Source: Acidimicrobiia bacterium
GTDB taxonomy: Bacteria > Acidobacteriota > Vicinamibacteria > Vicinamibacterales > SCN-69-37
NCBI GenBank assembly: GCA_016871335.1
Contig: VFZF01000001.1
Span: forward strand, 186,001 to 250,000
Reading direction: 5' to 3'
Length of the DNA: 64,000 nt
In this document: positions 48,054-57,226 of the stretch, in pieces
Position numbering within the stretch: position 1 is the first letter of the stretch
Layout: each line of letters starts with the position of its first letter
Position numbers and translations under genes: made by a program
Notes under the pieces: model-generated
Database searches by the model: none
Told to the model about the DNA's origin: nothing
What the model saw: only the letters and a program-made list of their open reading frames with translations

Positions 48054-48065
48054 TTAGCGGTATCG

Positions 48066-48086
48066 TAGGGCCTCCTGGAGGCCCTA
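48066..48086 (+). promoter_or_regulatory. Perfect hairpin over the tricorn-gene ribosome binding site
   Basis: TAGGGCCTCC-T-GGAGGCCCTA. The right arm contains GGAGG (48077-48081), four bases before the ATG at 48086, whose A is the last base of the arm. If folded in the mRNA, the Shine-Dalgarno would be hidden. The left arm starts TAGGGC, as in the GTAGGGC repeats. Confidence 0.7.
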
Positions 48087-51000
48087 TGACACGCCGACTG
48101 CTCGTCCCTGCCACCCTGTTGCTGATCGTGCTGGCGCTGACGGTTCAGCCCGTCACGACCGCGCCGACGCCGACGCGTCTGCTGCGCACCCCCACGGTCA
48201 GCGCGACTCACATTGCGTTTGCCTACGCGAACAACATCTGGATGGTCGAGAGGGCCGGCGGTGTCGCGCGTCGCATCACGAGCTTTGCGGGTGGCGCCTC
48301 CAATCCGAAGTTTTCGCCGGATGGGCAGACGCTGGCGTTCACCGCGTCCTACGGCGGTAACAGCGACGTCTACGTGGTGCCGACTGCCGGCGGGGAACCG
48401 AAGCGGTTGACCTGGCATCCTGGTGCGGACACGGTGCAGGGCTGGACGCCGGATGGACGCGCGGTGATGTTTGCCTCTGCACGCGCCACATGGGCGCCAA
48501 GTGCGGCCCCGAAGTTCTGGACGGTGCCTGTCACCGGCGGCATTGAAGCACCGATGGCGCTGCCCCGTGCCTACATGGGCAAGATCTCCGCGGATGGCGG
48601 ACACATCGCCTACCGGATGAACACCTCGTGGGATGAAGAACGCCGAAATTACCGCGGCGGACAGAACAAACCCATCTGGATCGTCGATCTCAAGACGCAC
48701 GATCTGGTCACGCCGCCCTTCACCACCTCGAAGGACACCGACCCTGTGTGGGTCGGCCGCTCGGTCTATTTCCTCTCCGACCGAGATGGTGTCAGTAACG
48801 TGTGGTCATTTGATCCGGGCAACAAACAACTGCGCCAGGTCACACGTTTCACCGACTTCGACGTGAAGGCCCTCGATTCCGGCGGCGGCGCGGTCGTCTT
48901 CGAGCAGGCCGGTCGCGTGCATCTGCTCGACACCGCCAACGGCCGTTCGCGCGTCATCGATATTGTCGCCACCGGCGACTTCCCCTGGATGATGCCGAAG
49001 TGGGAGGACGTCTCGAGCCGTGTCACCAATATGGCGATCTCCCCGACGGGCCGACGCGCGGCTGTGGAAGCGCGCGGCGAGATCTTCACGATCCCTGCGG
49101 ACAAGGGTGATGTGCGCAACATCACGCGATCAACCGGAGCCGCTGACCGGGCGCCGGCGTGGTCACCTGATGGCAACTTTGTGTCGTACTTCAGCGACAA
49201 GTCGGGCGAGTACAGGCTGGTCATCGCCCCGCAGGACGGGATCACGCCGCCCCGCGAAATTGAGCTCGCCAACCCGAAGCACTACTACACCCCGTCATGG
49301 TCTCCGGACTCGAAGAAGATTCTGTTCACCGACACGGACCTCAAAGTCTGGGTGGTGGATGTCGCCACCGGCGCTGCAAAGGTTGTGGGCAGTGACCCGT
49401 GGATGGTGCCGCAGCGCACGCTGAATCCTGTGTGGAGCCCCGACTCGAAGTGGGTCGCCTATGCGAGCCGACTTCGGTCGATGTATCACGCGGTGTTTGT
49501 CAGCAACGTCGAGACTGGCGCGACACACCAGGTGACCGACCCCCTCGCGGCGGCTGTGTGGCCCGCATGGGACGCCAGTGGCAAATACCTGTGGTTCCTC
49601 GCCTCACGCGATGTTGGACTCGCGTCGCAGTGGCTCGACATGACGTCCTACGACCGGCCGGTCACGTACGGCCTGTACTTTGCGATTCTCAAGAAGGGCG
49701 AGCCCACGCCGCTTCTGCCCGAGAGTGATGAAGAAGCGGTGCGTGCGGCAGATGCGCCGGCCGGCGAGGGACGTGGCGGCTCACGTCCTGCACCCGTCAC
49801 CGTGCAGATCGACCCCGACGGCCTCGACAGGCGCATCGTCGCCGTACCTGGTGTTCCCGAGCGCACGTATTCGCAGCTGCGCTCGGGTGTTGCGGGCACC
49901 GTGTATTACATGGATGGCACCAATCTGCAGCGGTACCGGTTGAGTGAGCGACGCGCCACGCAGTTCCTGACCGGGGTCACCAGCTACGTCGTCTCGGCCG
50001 ACGGCCACAAGATGCTCTACCGCGCCGGTGGGGCTGCGGGTGGCGGACGAGGTGGCGGGGGTGCAGCCGCCGGTCCCGCGATGTTCATTGTTGACGCCGA
50101 CCGCACCGTGCCACAGGCCGGTGCCGGTCGCCTGAACGTCACGTTGACGATGCATCTGGATCCGAAGGAGGAGTACAAGCAGATCTTCCGCGAAGGGTGG
50201 CGGCTGCAGCGCGACTACCTCTACGTGCAGAACATGCATGGATCGGCATGGACGCAGATGGAGGAGATGTACGGCCAGCTCCTGCCGCACGTCAATCATC
50301 GGTCCGACTTGAACTATCTGCTCGATACGATGGGTGCTGAGCTTGCGGTGGGCCACTCATACGTGCGGGGCGGCGCGATGCCTGAGCCAGAGGCGAACGC
50401 CGCTGACGGAGGCCTGCTCGGCGCAGACTTCACGATCGAGAACAATCGGTACAAGATCGCGCGCATCTACGATGCGGAGAACTGGAATCCGGAACTTCGC
50501 GCACCGCTCGCATCACCTGGTGTCGAGGTGGCGGTCGGTGATTTTGTGCTGGCGATCAACGGCCAGCCGCTTGTGGCGCCGGACAACATTCATCGGTTGC
50601 TCGACGGCACAGCGAATCGGCAGACCCAACTGACCGTCAACAGCAGGCCGGTGATGGATGGTGCTCGGCAGATCACGGTGATTCCGATCGGCAACGAGCA
50701 GGGTCTGCGCACTCGTGCGTTTGTGGAAGACAACCGTCGCAAGGTGGCGGAGATGTCGGGTGGCAAGCTCGCGTACGTCTTTGTGCCGAACACCGGACAG
50801 GGCGGCTATCAGAGCTTCAACCGGTACTACTTCTCGCAGCAGGACAAACTCGGCGTGGTTGTGGACGAACGCTTCAACGGCGGTGGATCCGCCGCCGACT
50901 ACATCATCGAGGTGCTCGCGCGTGACTTCGACGGCTACTTCAACAACGTCGCCGGCGATCGGTATCCCTTCACCAGTCCTTCAGCGGGCATCTGGGGCCC

Positions 51001-51394
51001 GAAGGTCATGATCATCAATGAGATGGCTGGGTCTGGTGGCGACCTGATGCCCTACATGTTCCGTCGCCGCGGCATCGGGCCGCTGGTGGGAACGACGACC
51101 TGGGGTGGTCTCGTGCACACGGCGGACACGCCGGGGTTCATTGATGGCGGGTCAATGATCGCGCCTCGCGGCGGTTTCTTCACGCGCGACAACAAGTGGG
51201 CGGTTGAAAACGAAGGCGTCGCGCCGGACATCGAAGTGGAGAACTTCCCGAAGGACGTCATCGCCGGCCGCGATCCGCAGCTCGAACGCGCCGTTCAGGA
51301 AGCGCTGCGATTGCTGGCCGCGAACCCGGTCGATCGTCTCAGCAAGGAACCACCGGCACCAATGTGGGGTGTGCGCAGGGGTGGGGGGATGTAG
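48086..51394 (+). CDS. Tricorn-type S41-family serine peptidase
   Basis: 1102 residues, secreted (signal peptide about 1-25). Order: a six-blade propeller (about 30-300, with KFSPDGQTLAFTASYGG), a second propeller (about 310-560), an acidic/Gly-rich linker, a tricorn C1 domain, a PDZ domain (about 770-860, PGVEVAVGDFVLAINGQP) and the S41 catalytic core. The His is in AVGHSYVRGG, the nucleophilic Ser at about residue 983 is in EMAGSGGDLMPYMF, and RFNGGGSAADY is the family core motif. The translation start is masked by a hairpin. Similar to tricorn peptide-degrading enzymes, here probably periplasmic. Confidence 0.93.
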   Translation: MTRRLLVPATLLLIVLALTVQPVTTAPTPTRLLRTPTVSATHIAFAYANNIWMVERAGGVARRITSFAGGASNPKFSPDGQTLAFTASYGGNSDVYVVPTAGGEPKRLTWHPGADTVQGWTPDGRAVMFASARATWAPSAAPKFWTVPVTGGIEAPMALPRAYMGKISADGGHIAYRMNTSWDEERRNYRGGQNKPIWIVDLKTHDLVTPPFTTSKDTDPVWVGRSVYFLSDRDGVSNVWSFDPGNKQLRQVTRFTDFDVKALDSGGGAVVFEQAGRVHLLDTANGRSRVIDIVATGDFPWMMPKWEDVSSRVTNMAISPTGRRAAVEARGEIFTIPADKGDVRNITRSTGAADRAPAWSPDGNFVSYFSDKSGEYRLVIAPQDGITPPREIELANPKHYYTPSWSPDSKKILFTDTDLKVWVVDVATGAAKVVGSDPWMVPQRTLNPVWSPDSKWVAYASRLRSMYHAVFVSNVETGATHQVTDPLAAAVWPAWDASGKYLWFLASRDVGLASQWLDMTSYDRPVTYGLYFAILKKGEPTPLLPESDEEAVRAADAPAGEGRGGSRPAPVTVQIDPDGLDRRIVAVPGVPERTYSQLRSGVAGTVYYMDGTNLQRYRLSERRATQFLTGVTSYVVSADGHKMLYRAGGAAGGGRGGGGAAAGPAMFIVDADRTVPQAGAGRLNVTLTMHLDPKEEYKQIFREGWRLQRDYLYVQNMHGSAWTQMEEMYGQLLPHVNHRSDLNYLLDTMGAELAVGHSYVRGGAMPEPEANAADGGLLGADFTIENNRYKIARIYDAENWNPELRAPLASPGVEVAVGDFVLAINGQPLVAPDNIHRLLDGTANRQTQLTVNSRPVMDGARQITVIPIGNEQGLRTRAFVEDNRRKVAEMSGGKLAYVFVPNTGQGGYQSFNRYYFSQQDKLGVVVDERFNGGGSAADYIIEVLARDFDGYFNNVAGDRYPFTSPSAGIWGPKVMIINEMAGSGGDLMPYMFRRRGIGPLVGTTTWGGLVHTADTPGFIDGGSMIAPRGGFFTRDNKWAVENEGVAPDIEVENFPKDVIAGRDPQLERAVQEALRLLAANPVDRLSKEPPAPMWGVRRGGGM

Positions 51395-51395
51395 T

Positions 51396-51657
<262 letters not shown>

Positions 51658-51750
51658 GCGAAGACCCAGTTTACCGCTGACCAGATGTACACCGTACTTG
51701 GCAAATAGTTGGAAAATCTGCCAAGTATGGTTGCAGTGTAGGCTGGAAGC

Positions 51751-53199
51751 ATGTTCATGCGGATTCTGCGTTACGGCGCCATCGGCGTCGCGGTCCTTGG
51801 TCTGACTGCAGCCGTTTTGTACCAGTTTTTCGGGCTGCGGGTCATCATCCTCGGCGGTGGCACGCCGAGCCTGGCATTTGTGACAACCCCGGACAATCAG
51901 GCGGCGGAAATCGATCGCCATCGCGCGGCCCAGGCGGCGGACCCTGTCGCCCCGCCGGCCGAGACGCCGCAGGCTCCAACTCCGGAAGCCACATCAGACG
52001 TCACCGCACCTGGTCCGTCCGTCAGTATCGCAGCCGACTGGGGCTTCTTCCGTGGCCCTCAGTGGGACGGACACTACACCGCGCGGGCGATCAAGACCGA
52101 CTGGCCGGGCCGGCAGCTCACTCCTGTGTGGAAGCAGCCCGTGGGTGGCGGATACGCGTCATTTGTGACTGCACGCGTGGGCGATCGCGACGTGGCCTTC
52201 ACCATCGAACAACGCGGCCCGCAGGAAGTGGTCGCGGCCTACGACGTGACCACTGGGCGTGAATTGTGGACCAGCAAATGGAACGCCGAGTTCAAGGAGT
52301 TCATGGGCGTCGACGGCCCTCGCGCCACGCCCACCTACTTTGACGGACGCATCTACGCCCAGGGCGCCACCGGCGAGCTCCGCAGTATCGACGCGATCAC
52401 CGGCGCCACCATCTGGCGGACGAACATCCTCACAGACGCCGGGGCGTCCAATATCCAGTGGGGCATGTCGACCTCTCCCCTGATCGTCGACAGCGCCGTG
52501 GTAACCGTGCCCGGTGGCTCCGGTGGCAAGTCCGTTGTGGCGTACGACCACCGGACGGGCGCGCGGCTCTGGTCGTCGCTCAATGATCGGGCTGCCTACT
52601 CATCGCCGATGCTCGTCACACTCGACGGCGTGAGACAGATCCTCCTCGTCACCGCCACACGCATCGTCGGTCTTGCGACTGACAACGGCGCGCCCCTTTG
52701 GGAGTTTCCGTGGGTGACGATGTATGACGTGAATGCCGGGCAGCCATTGGTGATTGGCGAGAACCGCGTGTTTATGTCGTCAGCGTACGACCACGGTGCG
52801 GCGGTCATCGAGGTTGACGTGAACGGTGCGACTGGAACCGCCCGTCAGATCTGGAAGAACAACCGGATGAAGAACCAGTTCACGAGCTCCGTGTATCTCG
52901 ACGGATACGTGTACGGACTCGATGAAAGCATCCTCGCCTGCGTACGGGTGTCCGACGGCAATCTGCAGTGGAAGGGCGGCCGCTACGGCTACGGCCAGAT
53001 CGCCCTCGCCAGCGGCCACATCATCGTGCTAACCGAAGACGGCGACATGGCGCTCGTGCGAGCGACGCCCGAGAAACACGATGAGCTCGCGCGCTTCCCC
53101 ATCCTCGACGGCAAGACCTGGAACCATCCCGCCTTCTCCGACGGACGCCTGCTCGTCCGCAACCTCAGCGAGATGGCGATGTTTGATCTGCGCAAGTAG
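51751..53199 (+). CDS. Membrane-anchored PQQ-like beta-propeller protein
   Basis: 482 residues. One N-terminal membrane helix (YGAIGVAVLGLTAAVLYQFF), a Pro/Ala-rich linker (about 50-90), then PQQ-like propeller repeats (DWGFFRGPQWDGH, AYDVTTGRELWTSKWN, SIDAITGATIWRTN, ILACVRVSDGNLQWKGG). It resembles exported PQQ-binding-like proteins found in Planctomycetes and Acidobacteria with no proven enzyme activity. It is a different gene from the propeller at 16643 but the same fold. Its stop TAG lies in a palindromic repeat (copy E1). Confidence 0.82.
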   Translation: MFMRILRYGAIGVAVLGLTAAVLYQFFGLRVIILGGGTPSLAFVTTPDNQAAEIDRHRAAQAADPVAPPAETPQAPTPEATSDVTAPGPSVSIAADWGFFRGPQWDGHYTARAIKTDWPGRQLTPVWKQPVGGGYASFVTARVGDRDVAFTIEQRGPQEVVAAYDVTTGRELWTSKWNAEFKEFMGVDGPRATPTYFDGRIYAQGATGELRSIDAITGATIWRTNILTDAGASNIQWGMSTSPLIVDSAVVTVPGGSGGKSVVAYDHRTGARLWSSLNDRAAYSSPMLVTLDGVRQILLVTATRIVGLATDNGAPLWEFPWVTMYDVNAGQPLVIGENRVFMSSAYDHGAAVIEVDVNGATGTARQIWKNNRMKNQFTSSVYLDGYVYGLDESILACVRVSDGNLQWKGGRYGYGQIALASGHIIVLTEDGDMALVRATPEKHDELARFPILDGKTWNHPAFSDGRLLVRNLSEMAMFDLRK

Positions 53200-53223
53200 G
53201 GCCCGCTGAACTTGAGCGGGCCA
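53196..53223 (+). repeat. GTAGGGC-family palindromic repeat, copy E1 (carries the propeller stop)
   Basis: GTAGGGCCCGCT, six-base loop, AGCGGGCCA. The TAG at 53197-53199 ends the preceding gene. First of a cluster filling the gap between two convergent genes. Confidence 0.88.
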
Positions 53224-53227
53224 CCTT

Positions 53228-53254
53228 GTAGGGCCCGCTGAACTGCAGCGGGCC
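53228..53254 (+). repeat. GTAGGGC-family palindromic repeat, copy E2
   Basis: GTAGGGCCCGCT, loop, AGCGGGCCA, in the same orientation as E1, 4 bp after it. Only the loop differs. Confidence 0.88.
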
Positions 53255-53258
53255 ATTT

Positions 53259-53287
53259 TTGGCGCGCTCAAACCCAGCGCGCCCTAC
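53259..53287 (-). repeat. GTAGGGC-family palindromic repeat, copy E3
   Basis: Inverted unit, reading GTAGGGCGCGCT, loop, AGCGCGCCAA on the minus strand. It faces E2, forming a head-to-head pair. Confidence 0.88.
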
Positions 53288-53309
53288 GTAGGTGGACGCG
53301 GCGCCCTAC
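53288..53309 (-). repeat. Partial GTAGGGC unit, copy E4 (carries the serS stop)
   Basis: On the minus strand it reads GTAGGGCGCCGCGTCCACCTAC, a shortened or divergent unit. The TAG at 53308-53306 is the serS stop codon. Both convergent genes here therefore end inside repeats. Confidence 0.7.
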
Positions 53310-54592
53310 GTCGATCGGATCACATCGAGCCCGCGCATGTAGGGACGCAGGGCGTCGGGGACAATGACGGAGCCGTCTTCCTGTTGGAAGTTTTCCAGGA
53401 TGGCGATCAACGTACGGCCCACGGCCAGGCCTGAGCCGTTCAGGGTGTGCACGTGTTGCGCTTTGCCGGTGCCGTCAGCGCGGTAACGGATCTGCGCGCG
53501 CCGCGCCTGGAAACTTTCCGTGTTTGAGCACGAGGAGATCTCGCGGAAGGTGTTCTGGCTCGGGAGCCACACCTCGATGTCGAACGTCTTGGATGCGCCG
53601 AACCCCATGTCGCCCGTGCACAGCAGCATGCGGCGGTACGGAAGGCCGAGCTTCTCGAGGATGGTCTCGGCGTCGCGCGTGAGCTTCTCGAGCTCGTCGT
53701 AGGACTGCTCGGGCGTGGTGAACTTGACCAGTTCCACTTTGTCGAACTGATGCTGCCGGATCAGGCCGCGCACGTCAGCGCCGTACGACCCGGCCTCGCT
53801 GCGGAAACACGGCGTATAAGCGGTGTACTTCAGCGGCAGCTTGCGCCCGTCGAGAATTTCCTCGCGATGAAGGTTCGTGACGGGGACCTCGGCTGTGGGA
53901 ATCAGGAAGAGATCCCAGTCGCCGGCGATCTTGAAGAGATCCTGCTCAAACTTCGGAAGTTGTCCCGTGCCCGTCAACGCGCTGCGATTGACCATGAACG
54001 GCGGCTCCACTTCCGTGTAGCCGTGGTCGGTCGCATGGACCTCGAGCATGAAGTTGATCAACGCGCGTGAGAGCTGCGCGCCGGCTCCGGTCAACACCGC
54101 GAATCTGGCGCCGGCCATACGCGTGGCCCGCTCGAAATCCAGAATGCCGAGCGCGGCACCAAGGTCCCAATGGGGCTTGGGTGTGAACGGAAATGTCTGC
54201 GGTGTGCCCCAGCCTCTCACCTCAACGTTGTCGGCGGCGGAAGCGCCAACCGGAACGCTTTCGTGCGGCAGATTGGGAAACGTCAACAGCAGAGCATCGC
54301 GTTTGGCGTCGATCTCGGCAAGTTCGACCTCAAGCGCCTTGATACGGGCACCGCGGGCCTTGTTCTCAGCGAAGATGGCACTCGGATCCTCGCCGGCCTT
54401 CTTGGCACGCGCGACGGCTTCACCGGCCGCGTTCTGGTCGCGTTTGAGTCCCTCAACCTCGGGCAACACGCGCCGGCGTGCGGTTTCCAGCGCCGCGAGT
54501 GCCGCGAGATCAGCGGACGGGTCCATGCCGCGCGAGCGCAGGCGCGCGTCCACCAGCTCAGGGTTTTCGCGGACGAACACCGGATCCAGCAT
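53306..54592 (-). CDS. serS: Seryl-tRNA synthetase
   Basis: 428-residue class II synthetase. N-terminal coiled-coil arm (about 1-110, [21 protein letters not shown]) that holds the long variable arm of tRNA-Ser; motif 2 [14 protein letters not shown]; motif 3 [17 protein letters not shown]. Length is normal. Two of its tRNA substrates are in this window. It is followed on the 5' side by the FmdB-type gene (10-bp gap). The stop lies in a repeat. Confidence 0.96.
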   Translation of the reverse strand: MLDPVFVRENPELVDARLRSRGMDPSADLAALAALETARRRVLPEVEGLKRDQNAAGEAVARAKKAGEDPSAIFAENKARGARIKALEVELAEIDAKRDALLLTFPNLPHESVPVGASAADNVEVRGWGTPQTFPFTPKPHWDLGAALGILDFERATRMAGARFAVLTGAGAQLSRALINFMLEVHATDHGYTEVEPPFMVNRSALTGTGQLPKFEQDLFKIAGDWDLFLIPTAEVPVTNLHREEILDGRKLPLKYTAYTPCFRSEAGSYGADVRGLIRQHQFDKVELVKFTTPEQSYDELEKLTRDAETILEKLGLPYRRMLLCTGDMGFGASKTFDIEVWLPSQNTFREISSCSNTESFQARRAQIRYRADGTGKAQHVHTLNGSGLAVGRTLIAILENFQQEDGSVIVPDALRPYMRGLDVIRST

Positions 54593-54601
54593 GCAGAGAT
54601 C

Positions 54602-54913
54602 CTATTCCTTCGTGACGGGCTTCGTCTCGGTCTTCGCCTCGGCTTTTGTCTCGGTCTTGGCCTCCGTGGTGGTCCCCTTTTCGGCGGCCTCACCCTTGGC
54701 CGTCTTCGAGGTTCCGCTCGCAGAGGACCCGGACTTGGCGTAGTCGTTGACGTACCACCCGGCCCCCTTGAACTGGATGGCGGGCGAAGAAATCAGCTTC
54801 GTCAGATGCCCACCACACGTCGGGCACGGATCCTCCAGCGGCGGATCCGAAAACTTTCGAATCCGTTCGATCCGTCCGCCACACGCGTCACACTGATACT
54901 CGTAGAGAGGCAT
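54602..54913 (-). CDS. FmdB-family zinc-ribbon protein
   Basis: 103 residues. The N-terminal zinc ribbon has YEYQCDACGGRIE and DPCPTCGGHL, with two CxxC pairs, in the usual FmdB/YvlD-like layout, and the mid part KLISSPAIQFKGAGWYVNDY is typical of that family. The C-terminal 40 residues are a low-complexity Lys/Thr/Glu/Ala repeat (TEAKTETKAEAKTETKP) of no known role. FmdB members are regulatory or structural; the function is not established. It may be co-transcribed with serS. Confidence 0.86.
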   Translation of the reverse strand: MPLYEYQCDACGGRIERIRKFSDPPLEDPCPTCGGHLTKLISSPAIQFKGAGWYVNDYAKSGSSASGTSKTAKGEAAEKGTTTEAKTETKAEAKTETKPVTKE

Positions 54914-54966
54914 TTGGTCTCCTCAGACAACCCCTGATTATAGATACACTTGCCTCAGGCTTCCCT

Positions 54967-55821
54967 GTGCCAGGCACCCTCTTTGTCGTCGCGACGCCAA
55001 TCGGCAACCTCGAGGATTTTTCCTTCCGCGGCGTGCGCACCCTGCGTGAGGTGGACCTCATCGCCGCCGAGGATACGCGACGGACGTCCAAGTTGCTTGC
55101 ACACTACGAGATAGAGAAGCCTATGGTCAGCCTACGCGAGCACAATGAGGCCCGCGAGTCGGGCCGGTTGGTCGCCCGGCTGACCGCCGGCGAGAACATC
55201 GCCCTGGTATCGGACGCCGGAACTCCGGGGATTGCGGACCCGGGAGAAAACCTGGTGAGTCAGGCGAGGGCGGCCGGCATCAGGGTCGTCCCTGTTCCGG
55301 GGGCCAATGCCATCGCTGCTGCCCTCTCAGCCGCCGGGCTCCCCGCTGATGAATTCCTCTTCCTCGGGTTCCCCCCATCGTCTGGCCAGCAACGTGATCG
55401 GTGGTTCGAGGACCTCGCTGCCAGCCAGAGGACGACGGTGTTTTACGAGGCACCACATCGCATCGCTCGAACAATTGGTGAAGTTGCACAATATTTGGTC
55501 GATCCACAGATCATGCTGTGCCGCGAAATAACCAAAGTTAACGAGGAATTGGTTAAATGGAATAACAGAGAGACCGTTAAGGAGCTCGGCGAGTTCGTTG
55601 TGGTCGTTGGTGCAAGCCATGCACTTGAGGAAAGAGACCCGGATGAGTCCGAAGTTGCTCGCCTGTTTGGTCAAATAGCAGATTCAACAGGACTCGAGGA
55701 AGAAGCCGTGATTGCGATGGTCGCAACACACTTCGGAGTCAGCCACACGCGCGCACGCAAGCTGATCAAGAAGGGACGCATCCTGTTGAAGCGCGCACAC
55801 GATAATCAGGAAGACCTATGA
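54967..55821 (+). CDS. rsmI: 16S rRNA (cytidine-1402-2'-O)-methyltransferase
   Basis: 284-residue tetrapyrrole-methylase-fold enzyme. The N-terminus GTLFVVATPIGNLEDFSFRG, AEDTRRTSKLL and LVSDAGTPGIADPGE are RsmI hallmarks. The start is GTG 54967. The middle of the gene (about 55460-55690) is visibly more AT-rich than the rest of the window, with codons such as ATA, AAA and TTA and a stretch reading KWNNRETVKEL. The last four bases overlap glmU (ATGA). Confidence 0.93.
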   Translation: MPGTLFVVATPIGNLEDFSFRGVRTLREVDLIAAEDTRRTSKLLAHYEIEKPMVSLREHNEARESGRLVARLTAGENIALVSDAGTPGIADPGENLVSQARAAGIRVVPVPGANAIAAALSAAGLPADEFLFLGFPPSSGQQRDRWFEDLAASQRTTVFYEAPHRIARTIGEVAQYLVDPQIMLCREITKVNEELVKWNNRETVKELGEFVVVVGASHALEERDPDESEVARLFGQIADSTGLEEEAVIAMVATHFGVSHTRARKLIKKGRILLKRAHDNQEDL

Positions 55822-57224
55822 ACGATCTCCACGTTGTCATCCTCGCAGCCGGGAAGGGCACTCGCATGAAGTCTGCGATCCCCAAAGTGCTGCACCACCT
55901 GGCGGGCCTGCCGCTGATCGAACACGTGCTCAGAACGGTGGATCAGCTCGACGTGGCGTCCAAGGTGCTTGTGGTCGGCCATGGTGCCGACGAGGTGAGG
56001 ACCACACTGACCGGCCGGCCAGACCTTCAGTATGTGGTCCAGTCGCCCCAACTGGGCACCGGGCACGCGTTGCTCCAGGCTGAGCCGGTGTTGAAGGACA
56101 AGAAGGGCACCGTCCTGTTGTTGTACGCAGACGTCCCCCTGCTGCAGTCGTCCACGTTGTCGCGGTTGGTCGAGGCCCACCGAAGCGCGCGGGCGGCGGC
56201 CACCGTGCTGACCGCAGAACTTCAGGACCCGTACGGCTACGGCCGCATTGTGCGGGACACGGCGGGACTCATCACGCGAATCGTGGAACACCGCGACGCC
56301 TCCGCCGCACAACAGGCCATCCGGGAGGTGAACAGCGGCATCTACACATTCGCGCTGTCGTCCCTGTTTGATCACCTGCACCGGCTCGCCACTGATAACG
56401 CCCAGGGTGAGTACTACCTCACCGACCTCGTGGCGATGTATCGGCAGGAGGACAAACGTGTTGAGACGCTTCGCCTCGACAGCGCCGACGAACTGCGTGG
56501 CGTGAACAGTCGGCTCGATCTCGCAGAGCTCTCTGCCGTCCTGCGCCAGCGCAAGAACCGCTCGTTGATGGTGAGTGGCGTGACCCTTGAAGACCCCGCG
56601 ACGTCCTACATCGAGATGGACGTGGCCGTTGGCCAGGACACCATCCTGGGCCCGGGCGTCCGACTCGAAGGCACCACCACCATCGGCAGCCGCTGCCGGA
56701 TTCACGCCGGCAGTCGTCTCACCAATGCCACGATTGATGACGATGTGGTCGTGCTCGACTATTCCGTCATCGTCGACTCGTCAGTCGGCGCTCACGCGGC
56801 GATTGGCCCCATGGCGCACATCCGCCCCAACTCCGTCGTCGGCCCGTCGGCGCGCGTCGGGAACTTCGTGGAGTTGAAGAAGACGTCGTTGGGTCGCGGT
56901 TCCAAAGCCAATCATCTGGCGTATCTTGGCGACGCGACAATTGGCGAGGGCGCCAACATCGGCGCCGGCACGATCACGTGCAACTATGACGGCGTGAACA
57001 AACACAAGACCGTGATCGAGGACGGTGTGTTCATCGGAAGCGACTCGCAGCTCGTGGCGCCGGTCACCATCGGCCGTGACGCGTATGTGGGCGCGGGGTC
57101 CTCGATCACGCGTGACGTGCCTGCGGGGGCGCTGGCCATCGCGCGGAGCCATCAGACCGTCAAGGACGGCTGGGCGGCGAAACTGAAGGCCGACCGAGCC
57201 GCAAACAAGAAAGAGAAGAAATAG
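55818..57224 (+). CDS. glmU: Bifunctional UDP-N-acetylglucosamine pyrophosphorylase / glucosamine-1-phosphate acetyltransferase
   Basis: 468 residues. The N-terminal uridyltransferase starts [20 protein letters not shown]. The C-terminal left-handed beta-helix acetyltransferase has many hexapeptide repeats and the active-site region [19 protein letters not shown]. It makes UDP-GlcNAc for peptidoglycan and LPS. It sits between rsmI (ATGA overlap) and glmS (2-bp gap), so the two amino-sugar steps are co-expressed. Confidence 0.96.
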   Translation: MNDLHVVILAAGKGTRMKSAIPKVLHHLAGLPLIEHVLRTVDQLDVASKVLVVGHGADEVRTTLTGRPDLQYVVQSPQLGTGHALLQAEPVLKDKKGTVLLLYADVPLLQSSTLSRLVEAHRSARAAATVLTAELQDPYGYGRIVRDTAGLITRIVEHRDASAAQQAIREVNSGIYTFALSSLFDHLHRLATDNAQGEYYLTDLVAMYRQEDKRVETLRLDSADELRGVNSRLDLAELSAVLRQRKNRSLMVSGVTLEDPATSYIEMDVAVGQDTILGPGVRLEGTTTIGSRCRIHAGSRLTNATIDDDVVVLDYSVIVDSSVGAHAAIGPMAHIRPNSVVGPSARVGNFVELKKTSLGRGSKANHLAYLGDATIGEGANIGAGTITCNYDGVNKHKTVIEDGVFIGSDSQLVAPVTIGRDAYVGAGSSITRDVPAGALAIARSHQTVKDGWAAKLKADRAANKKEKK

Positions 57225-57226
57225 GC

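Noticed and set aside
53196-53309. Intrinsic transcription terminators
   Set aside because: The hairpins are GC-rich but lack a T tract and occur in both orientations, so they are listed as repeats; a termination role stays possible.
57225-57226. glmS ribozyme upstream of glmS
   Set aside because: Only 2 bp separate glmU and glmS; there is no room.
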